Source: Verrucomicrobiaceae bacterium (GTDB taxonomy: Bacteria > Verrucomicrobiota > Verrucomicrobiia > Verrucomicrobiales > Verrucomicrobiaceae). Taken from it: 43,323 nt of DNA. Shown one piece after another: positions 17,101 to 24,676 of the stretch (its first letter is position 1; every line of letters begins with the position of its first letter). Location: contig JAIYDW010000106.1 in assembly GCA_027487315.1 (NCBI GenBank), forward strand, positions 1-43,323. The letters run 5' to 3'. The position numbers were made by a program, and so were the translations under genes. Below the pieces are notes generated by a model, which worked only from the letters and a program-made list of their open reading frames with translations, ran no database searches and was not told the origin of the DNA.

Positions 17101-19223
17101 GCAATGTGCCACCGACGCCGGCGAACTACGCGCAGCGAAGTGGTCGTGCCGGACGCCAGGGCCAGCCGGGATTGATCTTCACTTATTGCGGCGCGCTCAA
17201 CAGCCACGATCAGTATTACTTCCGCAACCGCACCGAGATGGTGGCTGGAAGCGTGAAACCTCCACAAATCGAACTGGCAAACGAGGCTCTCCTTATCGCC
17301 CACTTGCACGCCGTTTGGCTGGGGCAGGTGCGTTTGCCTCTGGGAACTTCCATCGAGGACACCATCGAGACCGAAATCGAAGGATTGCCGCTGAAGGAGA
17401 ATGTTCGGCAGTCCATCGTCTTGTCGGACACTGACCGCGAGCAAGTCAGAGCCAGAGTGCGCCGCCTTTTCGAGGCAGACGCCGGCACCCTCGAAAGCTG
17501 CGGCTGGTTTTCCGATGTATGGATCGACCAAGTGCTGCGAGATGCTCCCACCGCGTTCGATGTCGCCTTCAACCGCTGGAGAGAACTTTACCGCGCTGCC
17601 ATGAGGCAGATGATGGAGGCCCAAAGTGCCGTCCTCCGTGCAAGGCAACGCGACGAGCAGGAGATCGCGCGGCGGAGGGCAGACGAAGCCTTGCGGCAAC
17701 TCAATTTGTTGCGCCAGATCAGTGTTTCTCGTGAGGAGGGCGACTTTTACCCCTATCGCTATCTTGCAAGTGAAGGGTTCCTCCCCGGTTACAACTTCCC
17801 AGCCTTGCCTGTTCGGGCCTGGATTCCACGAGAGGATGGAGAGTTCATTCCTCGGCCTCGATTCCTGGCGCTGAGAGAGTTTGCCCCCGGCAACTTTGTT
17901 TACCACGAAGGCCGGCGTTGGGAGGTCAGCAGTTTTCAAGCTCCTCCAGGAGGATTGGAAGAGAGGCGCAGGCAAGTCAGACTCTGCCGCACCTGTGGGG
18001 CTTTCAGTGATCCAACCTTGGACCGCTGCCCGAACTGCGACACTCGCTTCGCTGCTGACAACTCCCAGTCCACCACGCTGCTGGATATGCCCAACGTCCG
18101 CTGCCGTCCTCGCGAGAGGATCACCTGCGATGAAGAAGAGCGTCTGCGCCGTGGCTACGACTCCGAGACCGTCTATCAGTTTGCCCGAACGGCAGGCGGA
18201 ATACCTCGAACACAGGAGGCTGATGTCGTCGTGAACGGCACGCCCGTGATGCGATTGATCTATGGGCCTGCGGCCACCGTCCTCCGTATCAATCACGGCT
18301 GGCGTGCGGCTCCGCAGCCCGGATTTTTGATGGATTTCGAGAGTGGTGAAGTTTTCCACGCGGCTCCCCCAAATGCTGGTGCCGCACCGCCAAGACCACG
18401 CCGTCTGGAAAGAATCAGGCTGGCCGTCCAAGGCACCCAGAACGTGCTGGTTGTGCGCCTGCTACGCCCAGAACTCACCGCTGTGGAAACCAGCCTGCAA
18501 TACGCCCTGCTGAGGGGTTGCGAGCAATTGTTCCAACTTGAGGAGGCTGAGCTGTCTGCTGAACGAATTGGCTCGGGAGACCACCGCGCCATTTTGCTTT
18601 ATGAGGCATCGGAAGGTGGTGCAGGTGCCCTGCGGCGTCTGGTGGACCCAGGCATCCTCAACCAAGTGGCGAGCGAGGCTCTTGTGCGCTGCCACTACGA
18701 TGAGCATGGCAACGACCAGCGCACGCAGTGTGTCGCGGCGTGTTATGAGTGCCTCATGAGCTTCGGCAACCAGCATGAAGCTGCATCTTTGGATCGACGG
18801 CAGATTCGCCAGCACCTCCTTAATCTAGCTGGGGGGCAGGTTCTCCCACGAATCGGCGGAAGAGATTGGCATGCGCACCTCGCTTGGCTTCGATCACTCA
18901 CAGACTCACGCTCGGAGATCGAGCGACGGTTTCTCGATGCATTGGCGGACGGTCAACATCGACTCCCCGACGAAGCACAACGCGGCATTGATCACCCCCG
19001 CTGCATTCCAGACTTTTTCTATCAGCCAAACATCTGCGTTTTTTGTGATGGATCTGTGCATGACACACCCGGTCAAGTTCAGCGTGATCAGGAGATTCGC
19101 AGCGAACTATTGTTACGCGGATACCGAGTAATCGCCATTCGGTACGATCTGGACTTGAATGAGCAACTGTCAATTCATCCAGATGTTTTCGGAATCGGGC
19201 GGAGTCCAGGCAACATTCGTTGA
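14121..19223 (+). CDS. Giant DExH helicase with DUF1998 and Vsr-like nuclease domain (DrmA/DrmB- or DruE-like)
   Basis: In this 1700-residue protein the order is as follows. Walker [10 protein letters not shown] is at about 108-116, D-E-L-H at about 231, and G-T-S-A-T at about 263. Two Cys pairs (C-R-Q-C-G, C-L-C-C-G) lie at about 455-560. The second helicase lobe includes T-D-N-R-Q-D-A-S at about 613 and M-E-L-G-V-D-I with [10 protein letters not shown] at about 977-1013. A zinc ribbon C-x2-C...C-x2-C is at about 1290-1307. A DUF1998 region ends in C-V-A-A-C-Y-E-C-L at about 1537. A final 100-residue domain carries I-P-D-F-F and V-F-C-D-G-S-V-H-D (about 1628-1646), matching the Vsr pattern P-D-I-V and F-V-H-G-C-F-W-H. 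Helicase plus DUF1998 recalls DISARM DrmA plus DrmB, or Druantia DruE. The start ATG is 12 bp after the CBS gene. It is the last gene of the operon. Confidence 0.82.
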   Translation: MSVFALHQSVLSDYRDFVRSFFSVNDDRARQYVEQALDQESRLWPDFLLQVSPSYARVSTVDDLAARGVLHPETARIFRTAEGHPFHLYHHQVGALERAASGGSYVVTSGTGSGKSLTYFLPIIDNLLRNPPTGDRVSALVVYPMNALVNSQVQALEKLRMDYERRTGAHFPVTFAKYTGETANNSRQDMRLQPPQIMLTNYVMAELLLVRPEDQRFLDHAGGGLRYLVFDELHTYRGRQGADVALLIRRLKERCAAPNMICVGTSATMVSSRNATPVERRTAVAEFATKLFGQPLTEAQVVEETLEPYTLGNAPSLHELAQVVAAPLPALALHEFRHHPLARWAESEFGVEPEPGDQTRLRRRVPRTLAEAAGRLAEASGADADVCLQRLQEVLTRGGELDREDGGRAFAFKLHQFIGQGRALFATLEDTASREFSMEGQLLAGEGRIFAPIKFCRQCGQDYYHVLKPRQGDRLQPHPVGAESEDEDLTKGYLMLAPAENDWSTDRIPDEWRDPRGRLKPTWRERVPEAVWVSPNGNFSGTERPGAIKMWYQPQPFSLCLCCGEYYSSREKEFGKLASISSEARSSATTVLATSLLRHSGGEGNPRDKLLTFTDNRQDASLQSGHFNDFVHVSLLRCALYGALQQQPTLTFDRVAEAVVAASGLSVDHIVHERNAGLDPNSQAAREVMQAFTELTEYRLYEDLRRGWRVVQPNLEHVGLLRVGYRGLDEACANANAWAFHPAAAALPQEERRIIVKAILDHFRRKLAIASRCLQETPQQQLRRRSEQRLNEFWGLDESGMELRQSTRFVLLGDSSRAVEGFSLNQRSKLGRFICQRLHLDASEYNGVAGRLLDLLAGQGLLARLDPVDDHRFFQLDASCLLWQLGDGSPPIPDPLYSRRATADGYQEVPAPVNAFFVRFYRETAARLAALEAREHTAQVVKQGERERRERRFRWEERDTTKERDGLRRLPYLVCSPTMELGVDIADLDLVHMRNVPPTPANYAQRSGRAGRQGQPGLIFTYCGALNSHDQYYFRNRTEMVAGSVKPPQIELANEALLIAHLHAVWLGQVRLPLGTSIEDTIETEIEGLPLKENVRQSIVLSDTDREQVRARVRRLFEADAGTLESCGWFSDVWIDQVLRDAPTAFDVAFNRWRELYRAAMRQMMEAQSAVLRARQRDEQEIARRRADEALRQLNLLRQISVSREEGDFYPYRYLASEGFLPGYNFPALPVRAWIPREDGEFIPRPRFLALREFAPGNFVYHEGRRWEVSSFQAPPGGLEERRRQVRLCRTCGAFSDPTLDRCPNCDTRFAADNSQSTTLLDMPNVRCRPRERITCDEEERLRRGYDSETVYQFARTAGGIPRTQEADVVVNGTPVMRLIYGPAATVLRINHGWRAAPQPGFLMDFESGEVFHAAPPNAGAAPPRPRRLERIRLAVQGTQNVLVVRLLRPELTAVETSLQYALLRGCEQLFQLEEAELSAERIGSGDHRAILLYEASEGGAGALRRLVDPGILNQVASEALVRCHYDEHGNDQRTQCVAACYECLMSFGNQHEAASLDRRQIRQHLLNLAGGQVLPRIGGRDWHAHLAWLRSLTDSRSEIERRFLDALADGQHRLPDEAQRGIDHPRCIPDFFYQPNICVFCDGSVHDTPGQVQRDQEIRSELLLRGYRVIAIRYDLDLNEQLSIHPDVFGIGRSPGNIR

Positions 19224-19880
19224 TTGTGAGCGGAAATTTGAGCGCAGTGGACTTTCAAGCTCGCAGCTAGCAGAAACCCAAACCAATAGGGAACGGGCCA
19301 AAGCTACTGGAAAAAGGCGGAGAGTCTTCTCGATCAAGCAAATTCAAGGCTAAAATCAGCTTGCTGGATCGATTGGAAATTGATCATCGCGATTCACATC
19401 GGCCTCGGTCTTGCCCGGCTTGGGATGATCGTCAAAAAAGGTCCCTTGTGGGTTTCCTAATTGGAAGCGACCGGTCTGGAACGATGGGTCTGGAGCGCAA
19501 TCGCTTTAGCAGAACAGTAAATCGCGGAATCATTCCTTCTGATGTTTACCATGAATGTCTCAGTCACGCGTCAGGTTGGTTTGTTCACGGTCTGATTGTC
19601 TAATCTGACTCTTGGCTTCATCCACATCAAAATCAAAGATACGGGCAAGTAGCGGCGGGGGCAGCGGCGACAGCCGATGTTTACCCCGCCTCTTTCGTCT
19701 TTCTCATTGGCGTCTTTTTCATTCAAGCCTTTCTCTTTAAAGGCATTTCTCCTTATGTTGGCGATGAGGTTGGAGATGCACTTGGCGAACTGCTTGGTGA
19801 TACCCTTGGCTATAATGCCCGCTTCGGTTCTTTATGTTGGCGAACACATGGCCAAAACTTGGCGATGTCATGGCGCAAAA
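19224..19880. other. Gap between defence operon and mobility genes, with degenerate coding traces
   Basis: There is no intact gene with a convincing start. From 19604 to the stop near 19900 one plus frame reads as a hydrophobic helix (Y-P-A-S-F-V-F-L-I-G-V-F-F-I-Q) followed by an amphipathic G-D-x-L-G-x-x-L-G-D run, without a usable start codon, so it may be the remnant of a small membrane protein gene. The same stretch holds several TTGGCGA heptamers (19758, 19782, 19837, 19859, plus variants at 19794 and 19806). The operon and the minus-strand genes converge here, but no strong terminator hairpin was found. Confidence 0.4.
19758..19865 (+). repeat. Cluster of TTGGCGA heptamers, possible iterons
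   Basis: TTGGCGA occurs at 19758, 19782, 19837 and 19859, with one-base variants TTGGTGA at 19794 and TTGGCTA at 19806. Three of the spacings are 24, 12 and 12 bp. The cluster ends 16 bp before the stop of the replication-initiator-like gene. Iterons of a mobile element are one reading; the other is a coding remnant with Gly-Asp repeats. Confidence 0.3.
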
Positions 19881-20747
19881 TCACCGCTTCCGCTTGAATG
19901 CTTCTTGATCACTCTTTCGGTGGGAGTCGACCTTCGTTTTGAATGCCATATTTGCCATCTGCCACCTCTTCACAGCATCCACTAATGCCGCCCGTTCCAG
20001 GGTCACAGAATAGGCCATCAAACCTCCAACGCCGCCCCCTGCATAACGCACACGCCCAAAGAACCCCAACGCTTCTAGTTTGTCGCAAGCTCCGCGAATC
20101 ATCGAACGGGTTAGAGGCTGGCAGTGTGGAGGTAGAGTATCCTTCTTTTCGTTGAACAATTTCTTTGAGTGGTATCCGCACGCTCTCGCCTGGATTGACC
20201 CCCACCCCAAAAATACGAAGCCATAGGTATTCGTTTTCGCGCTCAGAATCGAGGCCAAAATTCGAAACTCCCTCCAGGATAGCGGACGCTCAACTGAGCC
20301 CTCAAAACCTGCTTCTCGTCGGGCTGTATAGATTGCTTGCCACAAGAAATCACCCTTGATCCTGAAGAACACCTCGCCCGAACGGTGCACTTTTAACCAT
20401 GTTTGAGCGTTCTTGGTGCGGCTACCTCCCGAAATTCCAAGAATACTCCATCCGAGTAGCGCTTTGTCCCAAAGATCAGAGGCATCAGATCGACAGAGAT
20501 TGCCGAGTTCATCACCGGGCATCGCATCACAATCAGACTTTCGCGCAGATACTTGTCCGCCTTCTTTTTCGGCTTTTTCTCGCGCTCTTTGCATCGCCTC
20601 TTGCACCTCGTCAGCATCCTTTGATTCTGCAAAACCGATGCCTGCATTCACGATACCGCAACCAAGCACGTTATTCAATGCTTCCAGCTCTGAATTGCCA
20701 CTTCTCAAAACCGAAAGATTGGCCGTGTAGTATTTCTCTTCGCTCAT
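19881..20747 (-). CDS. Replication-initiator-like / island protein of unknown function
   Basis: This 288-residue soluble protein has no signal peptide or membrane segment. The N-terminal 100 residues are acidic and include a helical E-A-M-Q-R-A-R-E-K-A-E-K-E stretch. The region from about 140 on (P-L-S-W-R-E-F-R-I-L-A-S-I-L-S-A, then R-S-M-I-R-G-A-C-D-K-L-E-A-L-G-F-F) looks like winged-helix DNA-binding segments, and the tail is basic. I do not recognise the family. The position between excisionase and cargo, together with the winged-helix look, fits a replication or regulatory protein of an integrative element. It starts inside the stop of the 56-codon gene upstream (ATGA overlap), so the two are translationally coupled. 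Confidence 0.55.
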   Translation of the reverse strand: MSEEKYYTANLSVLRSGNSELEALNNVLGCGIVNAGIGFAESKDADEVQEAMQRAREKAEKEGGQVSARKSDCDAMPGDELGNLCRSDASDLWDKALLGWSILGISGGSRTKNAQTWLKVHRSGEVFFRIKGDFLWQAIYTARREAGFEGSVERPLSWREFRILASILSAKTNTYGFVFLGWGSIQARACGYHSKKLFNEKKDTLPPHCQPLTRSMIRGACDKLEALGFFGRVRYAGGGVGGLMAYSVTLERAALVDAVKRWQMANMAFKTKVDSHRKSDQEAFKRKR

Positions 20748-20914
20748 GGTTGGTCCTCCCCAGTTTGAGTTTCAGATACCGATGACTTGACGCCCGTATC
20801 ATTGGTCCTAGCAAAGTTGAAAGAGGCGGTATGTCCGCCCAAGTCGGAAACCGAATTGTGCATTTGGACAATGCGGAATGGAGCAAACGCAAAGTAGGGA
20901 AATGAAATGTTCAT
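20744..20914 (-). CDS. 56-residue small protein coupled to the island gene at 19881-20747
   Basis: ATG at 20914-20912 opens a 57-codon frame starting M-N-I-S-F-P-Y-F-A-F-A-P-F and ending in E-T-Q-T-G-E-D-Q-P. Its TGA overlaps the next gene's ATG as ATGA. The overlap and the sensible amino-acid composition support a real gene. No family is recognised. It may be a leader peptide or a small partner protein. Confidence 0.5.
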   Translation of the reverse strand: MNISFPYFAFAPFRIVQMHNSVSDLGGHTASFNFARTNDTGVKSSVSETQTGEDQP

Positions 20915-21034
20915 GGTAGGCCTTTGTTGCGCCTTACCCTTCCCTTTTGGAGTTCATCGCCTTAGTTTCCACGAGCCTGCAAGCTCATGAAACACTGTGC
21001 CGTTCCGTCCGAAAAGGTGGGTGGCGTTCTTGTT

Positions 21035-21256
21035 TCAGGATCTGCTGGTGTGACCGTTCTTGGTTTTCGCAGTAACGCGGCAGCGTTCACGCAATGCCTC
21101 ATCTACTTCGGCCGGATTGAGGCGAACAGCGCCCCCGACTTTATAATGCGGCAGAACTCCGGTGGAAATCAGGGTGTCAATTGTCCGCAGTGACAAGGTG
21201 AGCCGTACAGCAGTTTGTTTTCTCGTATGAAGGGATTCAATGGGTGGGATATTCAT
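21035..21256 (-). CDS. Excisionase-like HTH DNA-binding protein
   Basis: From the ATG at 21256 the product has 73 residues: M-N-I-P-P-I-E-S-L followed by K-Q-T-A-V-R-L-T-L-S-L-R-T-I-D-T-L-I and L-P-H-Y-K-V-G-G-A-V-R-L-N. This is the MerR-like winged HTH layout of excisionases and HTH_17 proteins: a helix-turn-helix, then a beta wing with K-V-G-x-x-x-R. Such proteins bend DNA at the attachment sites and direct the integrase towards excision. An upstream in-frame ATG at 21355 would add 33 residues, but those look non-coding. It lies in the same orientation as the integrase. The basic tail ends T-S-R-S. Confidence 0.72.
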   Translation of the reverse strand: MNIPPIESLHTRKQTAVRLTLSLRTIDTLISTGVLPHYKVGGAVRLNPAEVDEALRERCRVTAKTKNGHTSRS

Positions 21257-21469
21257 CGCCTTCAGTTTAGCGAATGACTTTCCGTGCAGGTGGGTGCTTG
21301 GATGCCCTGCGAATCGGTGCATATGCGATTGCTGAAAAGTCTGACGAATTGCCAATTCGTGCTAATTGCGTTAGGAAATGGTGCAAGTACGCTCCGCGTA
21401 AATGCGCAAAGGGTGCAAAGGGTGCAAATCGGCCTCAACTTTACGCCGCGCAGTCGTCAACAGCAATTT

Positions 21470-22117
21470 TCAGGTATATGCATTTTTTTGTTTTCTCCGC
21501 TTCCAGGTGCGTTTCGCCTTCTTGCCGAAAGCCTCAGCGAACCGGGGATGTGACTGCGCGATGAGGAACGCCCATCTCCAGAAAAAAAACTCATTGGGGC
21601 ACGAGCTTTCGGCGATCCGGGCCAAATCAGGGTTGGCTTTTGTTACTTTCTTTACAGCGATCTCCCGCTTCTTGATGCTCGGGCTCCTGCCGCCAAGTAA
21701 TGCTCTCCAGCAGGCGGCAGCAGAAGCAGGAAATCTTTTCGGCGGTTTAATGGTATCACTTCCAGGCCAGTTCTTGGCCTCATGCAACATCAGAAGATAA
21801 TCATCAGGGTGAGTTTTTGGAGAGTGAACTTCAACGCCTGGATTGGCAAACCGCAGCTCTTCAGCTTGTTTCTCCGTATGTGCCCAAATCGGAGCCGCGG
21901 GCTTCCCTTCTTCACTCAAACGAAGCGCTGCCTGCTGTAACAGTTCAATGGCGCCATCGATATCGGCCTGCTTTTCGCCCTTCATCACAGCGAGAGACAC
22001 CGAGATCTGAGCCACTTCAAACGCAGTAGGTGATGAAGACTTCATCGGAACGGCGCCCATTGATACTGCAGACTTTCCAGGGCCGAAAGGCAGCCCGAAA
22101 GGAAAACGCTTGCTCAT
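21470..22117 (-). CDS. Island protein of unknown function downstream of the integrase
   Basis: This 215-residue protein begins with the ATG that overlaps the integrase stop (ATGA), so both are made from one transcript. An N-terminal Gly/Pro-rich stretch is followed by a helical region (I-D-G-A-I-E-L-L-Q-Q-A-A-L-R-L). The C-terminal third has W-R-A-L-L and W-R-W-A-F-L-I-A and a strongly basic tail rich in K and R, compatible with DNA binding. No known family is recognised. Coupling to the integrase suggests a role in integration or its control, but this is inference. Confidence 0.6.
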   Translation of the reverse strand: MSKRFPFGLPFGPGKSAVSMGAVPMKSSSPTAFEVAQISVSLAVMKGEKQADIDGAIELLQQAALRLSEEGKPAAPIWAHTEKQAEELRFANPGVEVHSPKTHPDDYLLMLHEAKNWPGSDTIKPPKRFPASAAACWRALLGGRSPSIKKREIAVKKVTKANPDLARIAESSCPNEFFFWRWAFLIAQSHPRFAEAFGKKAKRTWKRRKQKNAYT

Positions 22118-23280
22118 GCTGCCACCCCCTTCAGAGAAATGATGTTGCTTGGCTGCTTGGCGGTGGGGAGGATGGCAAAGTATTTCGCCCCCTCACCTGG
22201 CTTCACCAACCCTTTGTAATGGGTCTCCAGGACCGCGACATCGTGGCCTAGCTGTGCTGCAACCATGGCGGCGTTCTGGTGCAAGTCGTAGGCATAGGAG
22301 GCGCAAGAATGACGGGCGGCATTGTGGGGCCATTCGGTGATCTCTGCCGCCGTCCTGGCTACCTCTAGGCGGTCCCTCCAGATTTGTGCTGACGGCGCAA
22401 CCGGACCTTCCAACCGGACGTGCGGGGCCAACCATTGTTTGAGGTTGTCGGGCATCGTTACGACTCGACGCCGACGAGTCTTGGCGTTCTTGGCTGAGAC
22501 GGTAATGCATCCGTGTTCAACGTCCACATTGCGCCAGTCCAACCGGGCGATCTCAGCGGCCCTCAGTCCACCAAAGAAACCGATGGCGAGCGGGGCGGCG
22601 ATCTCGACGGGCGCGGCATCCAGCAAACGCTGAACCTGTTTGACCGACAGGATACCCGGTTCCTCGGCGGTCACAGTGGGAACCGTGTAACGGGCGGCGG
22701 CGTTCATACTAGCATATCCACGCTCAACACTCCAGGACAGGAAAACGGAAATCAGGCGGTGATGATTTGCCACTGTGACGCCACCCACCTTCAAACCGGA
22801 AAGGTAGCGTTCGACATCTGCTTCGGTGATCTCTGCCACCAACTTCTTCTTTTGTGCCGTGGCAAACTTTTGCAATCGCCCCTCGACATCCTGCAAATAG
22901 CGCTGGCTGCGATTCTCCCTCACTTTGGCGGCGTGAAACTCATCGTAGGCTGTCAGTGTGGGGACGGAAACGCGGCGCGCCTCCAGATGGGCCGCATAGT
23001 GCCTCAATGCAGATTCAATGCTGAAGTCAGCAATACCCTGCGCCCGATACTCGTCAGCCATATCGCGGGAGAGAATTACCGCCGCTCGCTCCGCTTCGGT
23101 GAATTCACCGTGCCGCCTGCCCTCGTTGAGCAGTTCAACCTTCTTCTCGTTGGCGAACTCTTTCGCGTCGGCTTTGGTGAGGAAGTAGCGCTGCTTGTAA
23201 TCCCGCCCTTGGCGGTAGGTGACACGGACCTTGTAGCGAGGATGACGGCAGGGTTTGATGGTGACCAGTTCCTTTTTCAT
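22114..23280 (-). CDS. int: Tyrosine recombinase (island integrase)
   Basis: From the ATG at 23280 the protein has 388 residues (an ATG at 23295 would add five). It begins with a short basic arm-binding domain (K-P-C-R-H-P-R-Y-K-V-R-V), followed by a SAM-like core-binding domain (about 85-190). The catalytic domain then has the first Arg in G-G-L-R-A-A-E-I-A-R-L, a Lys in the A-K-N-A-K-T-R-R-R-R beta hairpin, H-N-A-A-R-H-S-C-A-S-Y, G-H-D-V-A-V, and the nucleophile Tyr in E-T-H-Y-K-G-L. All catalytic residues are present, so it should be active. It reads away from attR, and its upstream region is the 49-bp end module plus attR, so integrase binding there could repress its own gene. Confidence 0.93.
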   Translation of the reverse strand: MKKELVTIKPCRHPRYKVRVTYRQGRDYKQRYFLTKADAKEFANEKKVELLNEGRRHGEFTEAERAAVILSRDMADEYRAQGIADFSIESALRHYAAHLEARRVSVPTLTAYDEFHAAKVRENRSQRYLQDVEGRLQKFATAQKKKLVAEITEADVERYLSGLKVGGVTVANHHRLISVFLSWSVERGYASMNAAARYTVPTVTAEEPGILSVKQVQRLLDAAPVEIAAPLAIGFFGGLRAAEIARLDWRNVDVEHGCITVSAKNAKTRRRRVVTMPDNLKQWLAPHVRLEGPVAPSAQIWRDRLEVARTAAEITEWPHNAARHSCASYAYDLHQNAAMVAAQLGHDVAVLETHYKGLVKPGEGAKYFAILPTAKQPSNIISLKGVAA

Positions 23281-23291
23281 TGCGCCAAGTT

Positions 23292-23340
23292 GCACAAAAA
23301 TGCACAGAAAAGCAACTCATTTCCATTACAAAACCATTAC
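23292..23340 (+). repeat. Right copy of 49-bp end module with paired CCATTAC sites
   Basis: It is collinear with the copy at 2984-3032. GCACAAAAATGCAC is at its start, and CCATTAC at 23323-23329 and 23334-23340 has the same 11-bp period. It lies between the integrase start and its likely promoter. Confidence 0.7.
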
Positions 23341-23357
23341 TGGCATATTTTAGCCTT

Positions 23358-23363
23358 ATTATA
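23358..23363 (-). promoter_or_regulatory. Possible -10 box of the integrase promoter
   Basis: A perfect TATAAT on the minus strand lies 78 bp before the integrase ATG, between the paired CCATTAC sites and attR. The -35 region is weak. A promoter here would be covered by the recombination complex. Confidence 0.35.
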
Positions 23364-23380
23364 AAAAGCTCAACTTCGGC

Positions 23381-23428
23381 TTTCTAATCCGATGGTCGTT
23401 GGTTCGAACCCAACCGGGCGTGCCCCCT
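23381..23428 (+). repeat. attR: second copy of the 48-bp direct repeat
   Basis: It is identical to 2866-2913. Only the tRNA 3' half is present (anticodon loop to acceptor). The 5' half is missing, so this is a scar of integration and not a second tRNA gene. Confidence 0.92.
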
Positions 23429-23713
23429 CCCCTTATTCTCGCCCGCATCTACCCAGCAGCGCGACCACCCACGGGCCCACCTTGTAGCCGGGGTCAGTGA
23501 CCCCGAAGCCCACGAGCCGCCCCCCAAGGAGTGATGGCTTCTAGCCATCACACTCCCCGTTCTGTAGTCCCGCCTTCAGGCGGCTCCCCCATCTGCCATC
23601 TGCCATCTTCCATCTCCCATCTCCGGCGGCACAGCCGCCCCTCTCTGCGCCTCCTCCCCCTCCGCGCCTCTGCGTGCCCATCTCCAGGGGCCCCGCCGCC
23701 CCCCCCCACCACC
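23429..23713. other. Spacer with a series of small palindromes and a dispersed C-rich repeat
   Basis: No gene is seen. Small inverted repeats follow each other: GGGGTCA with TGACCCC near 23490, GATGGCT with AGCCATC near 23531, and CGCCT with AGGCG near 23571. A copy of a dispersed element begins TGCGCCTCCTCCCCCTCCGC near 23646 and recurs near 37453. Confidence 0.5.
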
Positions 23714-24676
23714 TCACGCCACCAGCCGCCCCACCCGCCAAACCAACCCCGCCTCATGCGGATGAAACGCAGGATCCTTCGGAAGCAGCACCGACTTCCC
23801 AGCCAACTCCGCTAACTCCTTTTCCCCGTTCGACCGACGCCCATCCACCAGCGCAGACACATGCCAGCGCAGATCCGGCCCCGGCGCGAGAATCTCCCGG
23901 TCCATCGCCCAATGATGATTCTTGCATAGCGCCACACCATTCGTCGGATGGTCATTGCGAAAACCCGTCCACGGCAACAGATGCGCCGCATCGATGAAAG
24001 ACACCTGATTCGCCACCGGCAGCCGGATCCGCAACCCGCACGCCGCACACTGATGATCGTAAATGTCCAAAATCGTCCGCCGAAACGCCGCCGACCGCCC
24101 AAATTCAGGCCCCTCCTCCGCCACCTTCTCCGCCGTTTCCTCCGCCGTTTCCTCCGCCGATGCTCGCCAAGGAATCTCCTTCACCACGTTCACTCCAGGG
24201 AAGAATCGAGCGGTCAAACTTTCCCGCAGGACCGCCCGCCACTCCGGCACCGCTACTACTTCCTCAAGCCCCCCGCAAAACCTCGCAAACACCGTTCCCA
24301 TATGCCCCACCAAAGGCGTCCCCTGGAGAGGCAATGTCCGACCATCCTCTTCGATCCAAGCCTCCCAAAACCCATCATTTTGCAGATACCGAAAAGGATT
24401 CTCCGGCGTGTTCTGGTCATTGTGCTTCCGCACCTGCAAGAAGCGAGCCGCAAACCGATTCCTCAATGCCTGCGACCACGGCACCCGCTCCGCCGTCGCC
24501 AAGCCATCATCCATCAAATCAAACACCGCCAGCAGAAGCAAAGGTTTGTGCGGCCGCTCATGAGGCGCCCCCTCCTCCACCGGCGTCGTGCCAGTGCGCA
24601 GCGCGTAAAGACTAGAAATGGCTTCAGCAAGAGTCACAGGTTCAAGATTCTTACATCCGACGTCCCGCCTCCCCAA
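23714..24676 (-). CDS. HNH endonuclease, modified-DNA-dependent type
   Basis: The frame gives up to 320 residues from a TTG at 24676; a GTG at 24637 is an alternative start. The N-terminal domain contains R-P-H-K-P-L-L-L-L-A-V-F-D-L (about 41-54), a hallmark of the sulfur-binding-domain family found in phosphorothioate-sensing McrA-like restriction enzymes. The C-terminal HNH domain has C-A-A-C-G at about 212, I-D-A-A-H-L-L-P-W at about 229 and N-G-V-A-L-C-K-N-H-H at about 246. The His, Asn and His residues of the HNH finger are present. Such enzymes cut modified incoming DNA without a partner methylase. The linker carries an A-E-E-T-A repeat. It stands alone, divergent from the GHKL-Z1 cluster. 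The sulfur-binding role is inferred; HNH activity is well supported. Confidence 0.78.
   Translation of the reverse strand: MGRRDVGCKNLEPVTLAEAISSLYALRTGTTPVEEGAPHERPHKPLLLLAVFDLMDDGLATAERVPWSQALRNRFAARFLQVRKHNDQNTPENPFRYLQNDGFWEAWIEEDGRTLPLQGTPLVGHMGTVFARFCGGLEEVVAVPEWRAVLRESLTARFFPGVNVVKEIPWRASAEETAEETAEKVAEEGPEFGRSAAFRRTILDIYDHQCAACGLRIRLPVANQVSFIDAAHLLPWTGFRNDHPTNGVALCKNHHWAMDREILAPGPDLRWHVSALVDGRRSNGEKELAELAGKSVLLPKDPAFHPHEAGLVWRVGRLVA

Larger units (their letters stand above)
2866..23428. mobile_element. 20.5-kb integrative genomic island in tRNA-Arg(TCT)
   Basis: The element is bounded by identical 48-bp repeats, carries a tyrosine integrase next to the right repeat, and has excisionase-like and replication-initiator-like genes. 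Its cargo is a five-gene defence operon that fills 16 kb. Base composition inside is less C-biased than in the flanking host genes. There are no conjugation or phage structural genes, so it would need help for transfer or would use another element's machinery. The integrase is at the end away from the intact tRNA. Confidence 0.9.

Noticed and set aside
17046-18431. 461-codon minus-strand frame inside the giant helicase gene
   Set aside because: It runs antisense to the conserved helicase and DUF1998 motifs, shows no domain pattern and has no start context.
23381-23428. A second tRNA-Arg at the right end of the island
   Set aside because: Only the 3' half is present, so no cloverleaf can form; it is the attR scar.
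2866-23428. The island as a prophage or conjugative element
   Set aside because: No capsid, tail, terminase, relaxase or type IV secretion genes are seen.
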